This document shows positions 34,505 to 42,165 of a DNA stretch of 64,000 nucleotides, piece by piece. A program made the translations under genes and the position numbers. Position 1 is the stretch's first letter, and each line of letters opens with the position of its first letter. This DNA is from Achromobacter sp. UMC46 (GTDB lineage Bacteria > Pseudomonadota > Gammaproteobacteria > Burkholderiales > Burkholderiaceae_B): positions 1 through 64,000 of the forward strand of contig NZ_LZZS01000040.1 in the NCBI RefSeq assembly GCF_014170335.1, given 5' to 3'. A model generated the notes under the pieces. The model ran no database searches. It was not told where the DNA came from and saw only the letters and a list, made by a program, of their open reading frames with translations.

Positions 34505-35299
34505 TCATTTCTGCCCCACCAGCACGCGGTCCAGGCCATACACGCGGTCCAGCAGCAGCATGGTGACGGCCGTCAGCCCGATGACCAGCGCGGACACGGC
34601 CGCCATCATCGGATCGATGGATTCGGTGGCGTACATGTACATGCGCACGGGCAGCGTGATCGTCGACGGCGCGGTGATGAACACCGACATCGTCAGCTCG
34701 TCGAAGCTGTTGATGAACGCCAGCAACCAGCCGCCCGACACGCCCGGGATGATCAGCGGCAGCGTCACCTGGAAGAACACCGTGGCGCGGCTTGCGCCCA
34801 GCGACAGCGCGGCGTGCTCGATCGACCGGTCGAAACCCACCAGCGCGCCGATCACCAGCCGCATGACATACGGGGTGATGACCACGACGTGCGCGGCCAC
34901 GAGCCACGGGAAGCTGCCCGCCATGCCCATCAGCGCGAAAAAGCGCAGCAGAGCCACGCCCAGCACCAGGTGCGGGATCATCAGCGGCGACAGGAACAGG
35001 CCGTTCAGCACGTCGCGGCCGGGAAAGCGGTAGCGGGTGATGGCGATGGCCGCAGGCACCGCCAGGCACACCGCGATCGTGGCCGACAGGAACGCCAGCC
35101 ACAGGCTGTTCTGGAAAGCCTGCATGAAATTGGGATGGTCGAACACGGCGCGGAACCAGCGCAGCGAGAAGCTCGTGGTCGGCACGGTAAGGGTCGTGTC
35201 CGGCGTGAACGCCACCAGGCACACGATGACCAGCGGCGCCAGCACGAACGCCACCACCAGGAAGTTGAACGCCAGCGCAAGGGGACCGTTCTTCTGCAT
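34505..35299 (-). CDS. Pot-type ABC transporter permease (PotC-like, second cluster)
   Basis: 264 residues with six predicted membrane helices (LALAFNFLVVAFVLAPLVIVCLVAFTPD at the N-terminus) and the EAA-loop region IEHAALSLGASRATVFFQVTLPLIIPGVSGG. It pairs with the PotB-like permease 15 nt upstream. The downstream small [2Fe-2S] gene is on the same strand after a 37-nt gap, placing transporter and enzyme in one unit. Confidence 0.88.
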   Translation of the reverse strand: MQKNGPLALAFNFLVVAFVLAPLVIVCLVAFTPDTTLTVPTTSFSLRWFRAVFDHPNFMQAFQNSLWLAFLSATIAVCLAVPAAIAITRYRFPGRDVLNGLFLSPLMIPHLVLGVALLRFFALMGMAGSFPWLVAAHVVVITPYVMRLVIGALVGFDRSIEHAALSLGASRATVFFQVTLPLIIPGVSGGWLLAFINSFDELTMSVFITAPSTITLPVRMYMYATESIDPMMAAVSALVIGLTAVTMLLLDRVYGLDRVLVGQK

Positions 35300-35314
35300 G
35301 TCGATTCCTTTGCG

Positions 35315-36202
35315 TCAGCCCAGGCTGCGGCGGTAAGAGCGTTCCACGACGCGGTTGTACGCCATCATGATGATCACGTTGACCACCAGCAGCACGATCG
35401 CGATGGCCGCACCCAGCGGCCAATTCAGCTCGGTCAGGAATTCGTCGTACACCACGGTGGCCACCATCTTCAGGCGGCGCCCGCCCAGCAGCGCGGGAAT
35501 CGCGAACGAGCTGGCCGACAAGCCGAATACGATCAGGCTGCCCGACAGGATGCCCGGCATCGCCTGGGGCAGCACGATGCGCGTCAGCGTCTGGAAGCGC
35601 GACGCGTTCAGCGACAGCGCGGCGTGTTCCACGGTGGGGTCCAGCTTCTGCAGCGACGTCCACACCGGGATCACCATGAACGGCAGCATCACGTGCACCA
35701 GGCCGATGATGACGGCGGTGGGCGTGTACAGCAACGGGCCCATCCCCAAGGCGGCGGCCGCGCGGCCGATAGCGCCGCCCGGGCCCAGCAGCATGCTCCA
35801 GCCGAAGGCGCGCACCACCAGCGAGATCAGCAGCGGCGACAGCACCACCAGCAGGAAGATCGACCGCCACGGCTTGCCCATGCGCGACAGGATGTAGGCC
35901 TCGGGCGCGCCAATCAGCACGCAGATCAGCGTGGTGACGCCGGCGATCCAGAACGTGCGCCAGAAGATCTCCAGGAAATAGCTGTCGGTGACCACCGCCA
36001 GGTAGTGTTCGAAGGTGTGGCCGGGCAAGATGCCCGCGCTGTAGTCGAACGGGCGGAAAGACAGCACGAAGGTCAGGGCCAGCGGCGTCAGCACCAGCGT
36101 CAGGAAGACGATGGCAAGCGGCAGGGACCCCAGGATGGCAAGCAGGCCTTCATTGCGCGGCTTGGGCCCGGCGACAGCGCCGGATTGCGTCAGCGTCGCC
36201 AT
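35315..36202 (-). CDS. Pot-type ABC transporter permease (PotB-like, second cluster)
   Basis: 295 residues with six predicted helices (GSLPLAIVFLTLVLTPLALTFVLSF; IFLLVVLSPLLISLVVRAFGWSMLL) and the EAA-loop region VEHAALSLNASRFQTLTRIVLPQAMPGILSG. An N-terminal cytoplasmic leader of about 20 residues precedes the first helix. It begins 1 nt after the ATPase stop, so the ATPase and permease are translationally coupled. Confidence 0.88.
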   Translation of the reverse strand: MATLTQSGAVAGPKPRNEGLLAILGSLPLAIVFLTLVLTPLALTFVLSFRPFDYSAGILPGHTFEHYLAVVTDSYFLEIFWRTFWIAGVTTLICVLIGAPEAYILSRMGKPWRSIFLLVVLSPLLISLVVRAFGWSMLLGPGGAIGRAAAALGMGPLLYTPTAVIIGLVHVMLPFMVIPVWTSLQKLDPTVEHAALSLNASRFQTLTRIVLPQAMPGILSGSLIVFGLSASSFAIPALLGGRRLKMVATVVYDEFLTELNWPLGAAIAIVLLVVNVIIMMAYNRVVERSYRRSLG

Positions 36203-36203
36203 G

Positions 36204-37271
36204 TCAGGCCTCTTCCTGCGCCGGGGCGCGCAACACGCGCAACACGCCTTCGGCCCAGTCCAGGCCGATGGCCTCGCCGTCGTCGTGCGGACGGCGGCCG
36301 TCGTTGGGCGTCAGGACGGTCAGCGCGCCCACCGGCGAATCCAGGTCGTACATCCACTGGCTGCCCAGGAAATAGCGCGTGCTGACCACACAGGACAGCT
36401 TGCCCTGGCCTGCCGGCACCGGCACCAGTTTTTCCGGGCGCAGCGACAGCTGCACGCTGTCGCCGTGGCGCAGGCCTTCGCCGTCGACCACCACGCGCAG
36501 GGCGCCGGTCTCGATTTCGGCCTGCGCGCCGCAACGCGTGACCCGGCCCGGCAACAGATTCGTCTTGCCCACGAAGCGCGAAATGAACTCGCTTTGCGGA
36601 TGCTCGTACATGCGGAAGGGCGCATCCACCTGGGTCGCGCGCCCGTCCTGCATGACCACGACGCGGTCGCTGATGGACAGCGCTTCGGCCTGGTCGTGCG
36701 TGACCATCACGGTCGTGGTGCCGATCTTCTTCTGGATGCTGCGCAATTCGAACTGCATCTCTTCGCGCAGCTTGGCGTCCAGGTTGGACAACGGTTCGTC
36801 CAGCAGCAGCACGGGCGGCCGAATGACCAGCGCGCGCGCCAGCGCCACGCGTTGGCGCTGGCCGCCGGACAGCTCGCGCGGGTAGCGGTCGGCATGCTTG
36901 TCCAGCTTCACCAGCGCCAGCGCCTCGCGCACGCGCGCCTGGCGCTCGGCGCGCTCGACGTTGCGCATCTTCAGGCCGAAGGCCACGTTGTCGGTCACGG
37001 TCAGGTGCGGGAACAGCGCATAGCTCTGGAACACGATCCCCAGGCCACGCGTGTTCGGCTTGGCGTGGGTGATGTCGCGCCCGTCCAGCGTGATCGTGCC
37101 CCGGGTCACGTCGGCAAAGCCGGCGATCATCTGCAGGGTCGTCGTCTTGCCGCAGCCCGAGGGCCCCAGCAGCGAGACGAACTCGCCTTGCTCGACCGCC
37201 AGGCTCAGATCGGAAACGACGCGCAAGTCGCCGTAGTTCTTCGAGACATTGTCCAGCCGCAGAAATGACAT
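36204..37271 (-). CDS. Pot-type ABC transporter ATPase (PotA-like, second cluster)
   Basis: 355 residues. Walker A GPSGCGKTT (36-44), signature LSGGQRQRVALARAL, Walker B VLLLDEPLSNLD and a C-terminal TOBE domain (GDSVQLSLRPEKLVPVP ... TRYFLGSQWMYDLDSPVG). First gene of the second operon, divergent from the IclR gene across 217 bp. ATG 37271 gives the standard MSFLRLDNVSKNYGD start; the upstream extension to 37373 is non-conserved. Confidence 0.92.
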   Translation of the reverse strand: MSFLRLDNVSKNYGDLRVVSDLSLAVEQGEFVSLLGPSGCGKTTTLQMIAGFADVTRGTITLDGRDITHAKPNTRGLGIVFQSYALFPHLTVTDNVAFGLKMRNVERAERQARVREALALVKLDKHADRYPRELSGGQRQRVALARALVIRPPVLLLDEPLSNLDAKLREEMQFELRSIQKKIGTTTVMVTHDQAEALSISDRVVVMQDGRATQVDAPFRMYEHPQSEFISRFVGKTNLLPGRVTRCGAQAEIETGALRVVVDGEGLRHGDSVQLSLRPEKLVPVPAGQGKLSCVVSTRYFLGSQWMYDLDSPVGALTVLTPNDGRRPHDDGEAIGLDWAEGVLRVLRAPAQEEA

Positions 37272-37394
37272 TTTCCAAACCCCGTAGCCCGTGGCGGGCC
37301 TTGCGCCCCGAGGCTGGGAGGATTTCCCGGCGCCCTGGCGGCTTATTTGATGGGGCAGTCTAGGTTTGGCCAAAACCCAGGGTCAATTAGGGTT

Positions 37395-37480
37395 TTCCGA
37401 ACAATCGAATTTTTTATTCGGTAATTCCATTCATTAGAATTTCCTGATAAAAATACGTCTAGCAATTTTGATTATCGGAA
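37395..37480. promoter_or_regulatory. Possible IclR-type operator sites in the divergent gap
   Basis: An unusually AT-rich stretch between the ATPase and IclR genes holds TTCCGAACAATCGAA (37395-37409), ATTCGGTAATTCC (37416-37428) and the inverted half-site GATTATCGGAA (37470-37480). The common core is TTCCGA followed after one to two bases by AATC, in both orientations. IclR proteins bind such AT-rich imperfect palindromes beside their own genes. The exact site boundaries cannot be set by eye. Confidence 0.45.
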
Positions 37481-37488
37481 CTCATAGA

Positions 37489-38331
37489 ATGAAGAAATCG
37501 GAGACAAGCGAGGAATCCGGCGGCCTGGGCGTCTTGCAACGGGCCTTTGCCGTGTTGCGCGTACTGGCGGACGCCAAGGGCGAAAAGCTGCGCCTGACCG
37601 ACATCGCCGCCCGCACAGGCCAGGCACAGGCCACGGCGCACCGCGTGCTGCAAGGCCTGATGCAGGAAGGCGTGGTGGAGCAGCCCGCGCAAAGCAAGGG
37701 CTACCAGCTCAGCGTGGCATTCTTCTCGTTGGCGGCGGCGGCCGGCACCCACCAGTCCAGCCTGCGTTCGCTATACCGGCCAGCCATGCTGCGCTTGTCG
37801 GGCATGCTGAACGACACGGTCTTCCTGTTGGTGCGCAGCGGTTTCGACGCCGTCTGCGTGGACCGCGTCGACGGCGCCTTCCCGGTGCGCTCCCACACGG
37901 GCGACATCGGCGGCCGCGTGCCGCTGGGCATGGGCCAGGGCGGCCTGGTGCTGCTGGCCAGCCTGCCGGAAGCCGAACGCGAAGAGGTCATCCGCTTCAA
38001 CATCCCGCGCCTGCACCATCTGGGTTTCGTGGACGAAATCTCGATGCGCGTGCGCATCCGGGAATGCCTGGAACGGCAGTACGCGCGCAGCCAGGGGCAG
38101 GGCGTGTTCCCCAATATCGCGGGGCTGGCGGTGCCGGTCTACGACCCCAACGGCGTGACGGTGGCGGCATTGAGCGTGGCCGCCCCCATCGAACGCATCA
38201 ACGACGAGCGCCTGCCGCTGATCGTGGAAATGCTGCGCCGCGAAGCCGATGCCGTGGGCGCGCAGATCAACCCCTTCGACCCGGCCCTGCGGCGTCCCAG
38301 CCAGTACCTGGGCGCGGGCAACGCGGGCTGA
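37489..38331 (+). CDS. IclR-family transcriptional regulator
   Basis: 280 residues. An N-terminal winged HTH (LGVLQRAFAVLRVLADAKGEKLRLTDIAARTGQAQATAHRVLQGLMQEGVVEQ) precedes an IclR effector domain (residues about 85-260, with PLGMGQGGLVLLASLPEAEREEVI). A TTG at 37468 in frame would extend it by seven codons; ATG 37489 is preferred. The gene is divergent from the second importer/dehydrogenase operon and convergent with the LldD-like gene, with a shared terminator. It likely controls the divergent operon in response to a catabolic metabolite. Confidence 0.88.
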   Translation: MKKSETSEESGGLGVLQRAFAVLRVLADAKGEKLRLTDIAARTGQAQATAHRVLQGLMQEGVVEQPAQSKGYQLSVAFFSLAAAAGTHQSSLRSLYRPAMLRLSGMLNDTVFLLVRSGFDAVCVDRVDGAFPVRSHTGDIGGRVPLGMGQGGLVLLASLPEAEREEVIRFNIPRLHHLGFVDEISMRVRIRECLERQYARSQGQGVFPNIAGLAVPVYDPNGVTVAALSVAAPIERINDERLPLIVEMLRREADAVGAQINPFDPALRRPSQYLGAGNAG

Positions 38332-38353
38332 CGATCAGACGGCAGGAAACGAA

Positions 38354-38384
38354 AACGGCCTGGGCATCCGATGTCCAGGCCGTT
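38354..38384. terminator. Hairpin between the convergent iclR-type and lldD genes
   Basis: AACGGCCTGG (near 38354-38363) pairs with CCAGGCCGTT (38375-38384). The stem lies between the stop of the IclR gene and the stop of the LldD-like gene, and the A run before and pyrimidine-rich CTGCTTT after it suit termination in both directions. Confidence 0.7.
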
Positions 38385-38403
38385 CTGCTTTCCGCATGGC
38401 GGA

Positions 38404-39567
38404 TCAGGTCGGATACGTGCCCGGCAGCAGGATGCTGCGGTCGCCGGCTTCGATGTTGCGGCGGCCGCATAGCGCCATCGTCGTGTCCATTTCCTTGTAC
38501 AGCAGCTCCAGCACGCGGGTCACGCCCGCCTGGCCGTAGGCGCCCAGGCCGTACAGGAAGGCGCGGCCGATCATCGTGCCGCGCGCGCCCAGCGCCACGG
38601 CCTTCAGGATGTCCTGGCCCGAGCGGATGCCGCCGTCCATCCAGACTTCGATCTTCGAGCCCACCGCATCGGCGATCGACGGCAGCGCCGCGATCGACGA
38701 CATGGCGCCGTCCAGCTGGCGCCCGCCGTGGTTGCTGACGATCAGCGCGTCGGCGCCGCTATCGGCCGCCAGTTGCGCGTCTTCCGCATCCAGGATGCCC
38801 TTGATGATCAGTTTGCCGCCCCAGCGCTGCTTGATCCATTCCACGTCGTCCCAGCTCAGGCGCGGGTCGAACTGCTCGGCCGTCCATGCCGACAGGGACG
38901 ACAGGTCGCTGACGCCCTTGGCATGGCCCACGATGTTGCCGAAGGTGCGGCGCTTGGTGCCCAGCATGCCCATGCACCAGCGCGGCTTGGTCGCCAGGTT
39001 GATCAGGTTGCGCAGCGTGGGCTTGGGCGGCGTCGACAGGCCGTTCTTGATGTCCTTGTGGCGCTGGCCCAGGATCTGCAGGTCCAGCGTCAGCACCAGC
39101 GCGGTGCAGCCCGCCGCCTTGGCGCGATCGATCAGGTTGGCCACGAATTCGCGGTCGCGCATCACATAGAGCTGGAACCAGAACGGCTTGCGGGTGGCTT
39201 CGGCCACATCTTCCAGCGAGCAGATGCTCATCGTGGACAAGGTGAACGGCACGCCGAAATCCGCAGCCGCCTTGGCCGCCAGGATCTCGCCGTCCGCATG
39301 CTGCATGCCGGTCAGGCCGGTGGGCGAAATCGCCAGCGGCATCACGACATCATGGCCCGCCATGGTGGTGCGCAGCGACCGGCCTTCCATGTTCACCGCC
39401 ACGCGCTGGCGCAGCTTGATCTTCTGGAAATCGCTTTCGTTGGCGCGGTACGTGCCTTCCGTCCAGGCGCCGGAATCGGCGTAGTCGTAGAACATGCGCG
39501 GCACGCGCTTTTGCGCGACGGCGCGCAGATCTTCGATGCAGGTGATCGTAGAAAGGTTAGCGGTCAT
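38404..39567 (-). CDS. lldD: FMN-dependent alpha-hydroxyacid dehydrogenase (L-lactate dehydrogenase/glycolate oxidase family)
   Basis: 387 residues with the family landmarks: FYDYADSGAWTEGTYRAN near the N-terminus, LALTLDLQILGQRHKD-like phosphate-site strand (LVLTLDLQILGQRHKD), catalytic His in SNHGGRQLDG, and GIRSGQDILKAVALGA plus the MIGRAFLYGLGAYG ending. It oxidises an (S)-2-hydroxy acid, classically L-lactate, to the keto acid with FMN. The symbol is given on family likeness; glycolate or another 2-hydroxy acid is possible and would fit the neighbouring GhrA-like reductase. It follows the PhyH-like gene by 206 nt. Confidence 0.85.
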   Translation of the reverse strand: MTANLSTITCIEDLRAVAQKRVPRMFYDYADSGAWTEGTYRANESDFQKIKLRQRVAVNMEGRSLRTTMAGHDVVMPLAISPTGLTGMQHADGEILAAKAAADFGVPFTLSTMSICSLEDVAEATRKPFWFQLYVMRDREFVANLIDRAKAAGCTALVLTLDLQILGQRHKDIKNGLSTPPKPTLRNLINLATKPRWCMGMLGTKRRTFGNIVGHAKGVSDLSSLSAWTAEQFDPRLSWDDVEWIKQRWGGKLIIKGILDAEDAQLAADSGADALIVSNHGGRQLDGAMSSIAALPSIADAVGSKIEVWMDGGIRSGQDILKAVALGARGTMIGRAFLYGLGAYGQAGVTRVLELLYKEMDTTMALCGRRNIEAGDRSILLPGTYPT

Positions 39568-39700
39568 GGGAGGTCTGAGGAGTGATAGAGGTGCGCCAGC
39601 TGCGTTTCGTTTTTCTGGAGTCTGGTGCCGCCGGCTGCGGCGGCGTCGCCACTGCGCAGGGGCGGCAACGCCCCGCGGCGCCGCCCAGTATACGCGCCGA

Positions 39701-39725
39701 GGCCGGCAAGCGTCGCTTGCCGGCC
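39701..39725. repeat. Intergenic GC-rich stem-loop
   Basis: GGCCGGCAAGC (39701-39711) and GCTTGCCGGCC (39715-39725) form an 11-bp perfect stem with a three-base loop, in the gap between the PhyH-like and LldD-like genes. No T run follows in either direction, so it is more likely a REP-like element or mRNA-stabilising hairpin than a simple terminator. Confidence 0.55.
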
Positions 39726-39773
39726 CCGTTCGCCCCCCTCGGACCAAGGCTCTGCGGCCCCTGTCCACCCAAG

Positions 39774-40670
39774 CTATCTCGGCCAGACCTTGCTGACCGC
39801 GCGGATCGTCGCCCACGCCACCCAGCGCGGGCTGGTCAGCCGCGCGCCCGGCAGCCGCCGCATCACATCCACGGCCAGCCCGCCGCGCTTGTGCCATTGC
39901 TTCTTGCGGGTCTGGCTGTCGGTCCAGCGGCCTTCCAGCCACGGGAATTCGCGCCGCCCCGGCTTGTAGACGGGCGGGGTGTTGTAGATCAGGATGTACG
40001 CCAGGCGCGGCGACGGCGATGTATTGGCGCCGGTGAAGTGCAGCGTGCGCGCGTCGTGCACGGTGATGCCGCCCGGGTCCAGCGGTTCCGCCACCGCCTG
40101 GTCGCGGGCAAAGTCGCCGCAGCACTCAAGCGGGTGCAGGGTCTTGTCGCCACCGGGCGAGCGGTGCTCCAGCACATCCCACTTGTTCGACCCCGGGATG
40201 AATTGCATGCACCCGTTCTCGACCGTCGCCGGCTGCAGGGCCAGCCAGATGCTCAGTTCGTTATAGACGAAGTCGGGCGACCGGAACGCCTCGTCCTGGT
40301 GCCACGGCGTCTCCGGACCGTGCGGGCCGGGCTTGAGCAGCGCGTGTTCTCCATACAACGCGGCATCCTCGCCCAGCAGCTGCCGCGCCAGGTCCAGCGT
40401 GCGCTCGTGATACGCCGTCTTCAGCAGACCAGGGGCATAATGGCGCGGATCGTGGAGGCTGGGAAACTTGGCCGGCTTGGACGGATCGTCCCGGCTGACG
40501 AAGTCGTACTGCGCCCCCTCGTTGTAGCCGGTCTTGTTCGCGAACAGGTCCAGCAGCGTCCGGCGGATGTATCCGACCTCATCCTGCGGGCACATTTCCT
40601 TCAGGGCCAGGTAGCCCTGGTCCCTGTAGCGCGCTGTCTCTGCTTCCGACAACAAACTGGTCTCTTCCAT
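39774..40670 (-). CDS. Phytanoyl-CoA dioxygenase (PhyH)-family protein
   Basis: 298 residues. The Fe(II)/2-oxoglutarate-type facial triad is visible as WHQDE (HxD) in GPETPWHQDEAF and a distal His in ARTLHFTGANTS, followed by PRLAYILIY with the basic residue for 2-oxoglutarate. PhyH-family enzymes hydroxylate varied small molecules in bacteria (for example in osmolyte, phosphonate or natural-product pathways). It lies upstream of the LldD-like gene on the same strand with a 206-bp gap. Substrate unknown. Confidence 0.82.
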   Translation of the reverse strand: MEETSLLSEAETARYRDQGYLALKEMCPQDEVGYIRRTLLDLFANKTGYNEGAQYDFVSRDDPSKPAKFPSLHDPRHYAPGLLKTAYHERTLDLARQLLGEDAALYGEHALLKPGPHGPETPWHQDEAFRSPDFVYNELSIWLALQPATVENGCMQFIPGSNKWDVLEHRSPGGDKTLHPLECCGDFARDQAVAEPLDPGGITVHDARTLHFTGANTSPSPRLAYILIYNTPPVYKPGRREFPWLEGRWTDSQTRKKQWHKRGGLAVDVMRRLPGARLTSPRWVAWATIRAVSKVWPR

Positions 40671-40833
40671 AATGGCTTCTCCAAGCTCTGGTAGCGGGTG
40701 TTCCCGTTGGCACGTTTTGACATGAGCTCTAACGTATCGCTTCGATGCCCACCGGGCCTATAGACCATCTGCCGTAGCCACAACCGCCTACGCTCATTGC
40801 GCCTGGGCGGCGCATCATCCGAAGGAAACAACC

Positions 40834-41130
40834 ATGCAAGCCCCTCGCTCCGACACCCATATCGAAACCGTCCTCGTCACCGTCAGCGGCACGGTGCAAG
40901 GCGTGGGCTACCGCCACGCCACCGTGCGCCGCGCCCACCTGCTGGGCGTGACGGGATGGGTGCAGAACCTGCTGGACGGCACGGTGGAGGCCCTGGTGCA
41001 GGGCTCGCCCGACCAGGTGGACCACATGCTGGAATGGTTGCGGCGCGGCCCGCCGGGCGCGCTGGTGCAGGAAATCACGACGCGCCGGGAATACACCGAC
41101 AAGCGTTACATTCGCTTCGAACAGGTGTAG
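40834..41130 (+). CDS. acyP: Acylphosphatase
   Basis: 98 residues, the usual length, with the acylphosphatase signature TVSGTVQGVGYRHATVRRAHLLGVTGWVQNLLDGTVEALVQG. Catalytic Arg27 (in GVGYR) and Asn45 (in GWVQN) are present. The enzyme hydrolyses carboxyl-phosphate bonds such as in acetyl or carbamoyl phosphate. It is a solitary plus-strand gene between minus-strand neighbours. GAAGGAAAC a few bases upstream of ATG 40834 could serve as the ribosome-binding site. Confidence 0.93.
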   Translation: MQAPRSDTHIETVLVTVSGTVQGVGYRHATVRRAHLLGVTGWVQNLLDGTVEALVQGSPDQVDHMLEWLRRGPPGALVQEITTRREYTDKRYIRFEQV

Positions 41131-41215
41131 GCGCAGGCGTAGGCACAACCGCGGACGCGCCGGGCCGCCTCGGCGCGATGGCGTAGTCCGATCGGGGGAG
41201 CCGCCAGCCGGAAGG

Positions 41216-42121
41216 TCAGCGGGTGCGCATCCAGCGTCCGCCCACCTGATTGATGATCAGGCCGGCCAGCACGCAGCCCGCCCCGACCCATTGCAGCGGC
41301 TGCAGGCTTTCGCCGAAAGCCATGGACGCCGCCCACAGCCCCACGACAGGCACCAGCAGCGAGAACGGGGCGATCTTGGCGGCGGGATGGCGCGTCAGCA
41401 GCTGCGTCCACAAGGTGTAGGCCACCAGCGTCGCCAGCACCGCCAGGTACAGCACCGACAGCGCCTCGCCCCAGCCGATGCCCGTCACCATGCCCACCAC
41501 GGGCTCCCAGCCATCGATCAGCACGGCCAGCAGCAGGAACGGCAGCACCGGCGCGGCGCTGCTCCAGGCGATGAAGGCGAAGGGGTCGTAACCGGGCGAC
41601 TTGCGGCTGGCCAGCCGTACGATCATGTTGGACACCGCCCACATGAACGCCCCGCCCAGCGTCAGCACGAATCCCAGCATCGTCATCTGGCCGGGGCCTT
41701 CGCCGCGGCCGCCGGCGATCACCGCCAGCCCCACCGCGGCCACGCCCAGACCGATCCAATGATGGCGGCGCGCGCGCTCGCTCAGCACGGGCGCGGCCAA
41801 TAGCAAGGTGAAGAACGCCTGGGTCTGGATGACCAGCGAGGCCATGCCCGCGGGCATGCCGAACTTCAGCGCGGTGAACAGCAGGCCGAACTGCCCCAGC
41901 CCCTGCACCAGCCCGTAGGCCGCGATCCAGTGCCACGGCAGCTGCGGCCGGCGCACGAAAAGGATCAGGGGGAAGGCCGCCAGCGCAAACCGCAGCGCGC
42001 CGAGCATCATGGGGGACAAGCCCCGCATGCCGACCTTCATGACGACGAAGTTCAGGCCCCAGATGACCACCACCGCCAGTGCGCAGAAATAGTCTTTTCG
42101 GGATAGGTGGGTCGTGGTCAT
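41216..42121 (-). CDS. EamA-family DMT transporter
   Basis: 301 residues with about ten hydrophobic helices in two EamA repeats (ALAVVVIWGLNFVVMKVGMRGLSPMMLGALRFALAAFPLILF ... LTLGGAFMWAVSNMIVRLAS). EamA proteins export amino acids and related metabolites. It lies 44 nt downstream of ltaE on the same strand, so it could export an amino acid or aldehyde-derived product of that enzyme. The substrate is not predictable. Confidence 0.88.
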   Translation of the reverse strand: MTTTHLSRKDYFCALAVVVIWGLNFVVMKVGMRGLSPMMLGALRFALAAFPLILFVRRPQLPWHWIAAYGLVQGLGQFGLLFTALKFGMPAGMASLVIQTQAFFTLLLAAPVLSERARRHHWIGLGVAAVGLAVIAGGRGEGPGQMTMLGFVLTLGGAFMWAVSNMIVRLASRKSPGYDPFAFIAWSSAAPVLPFLLLAVLIDGWEPVVGMVTGIGWGEALSVLYLAVLATLVAYTLWTQLLTRHPAAKIAPFSLLVPVVGLWAASMAFGESLQPLQWVGAGCVLAGLIINQVGGRWMRTR

Positions 42122-42165
42122 CTACGCATTATCGCATCGCCCGCCCCCACGCCGGCGGCGTGGAT

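Noticed and set aside
32942-36385. Plus-strand open frame of 1147 codons opposite the second importer/dehydrogenase operon
   Set aside because: It lies antisense to a chain of recognisable genes and is rich in His, Gln, Arg and Gly in the manner of GC-rich shadow frames; no domain or ribosome-binding site supports it.
39701-39725. Intrinsic terminator after the PhyH-like gene
   Set aside because: The stem is strong but no T run follows in either direction.
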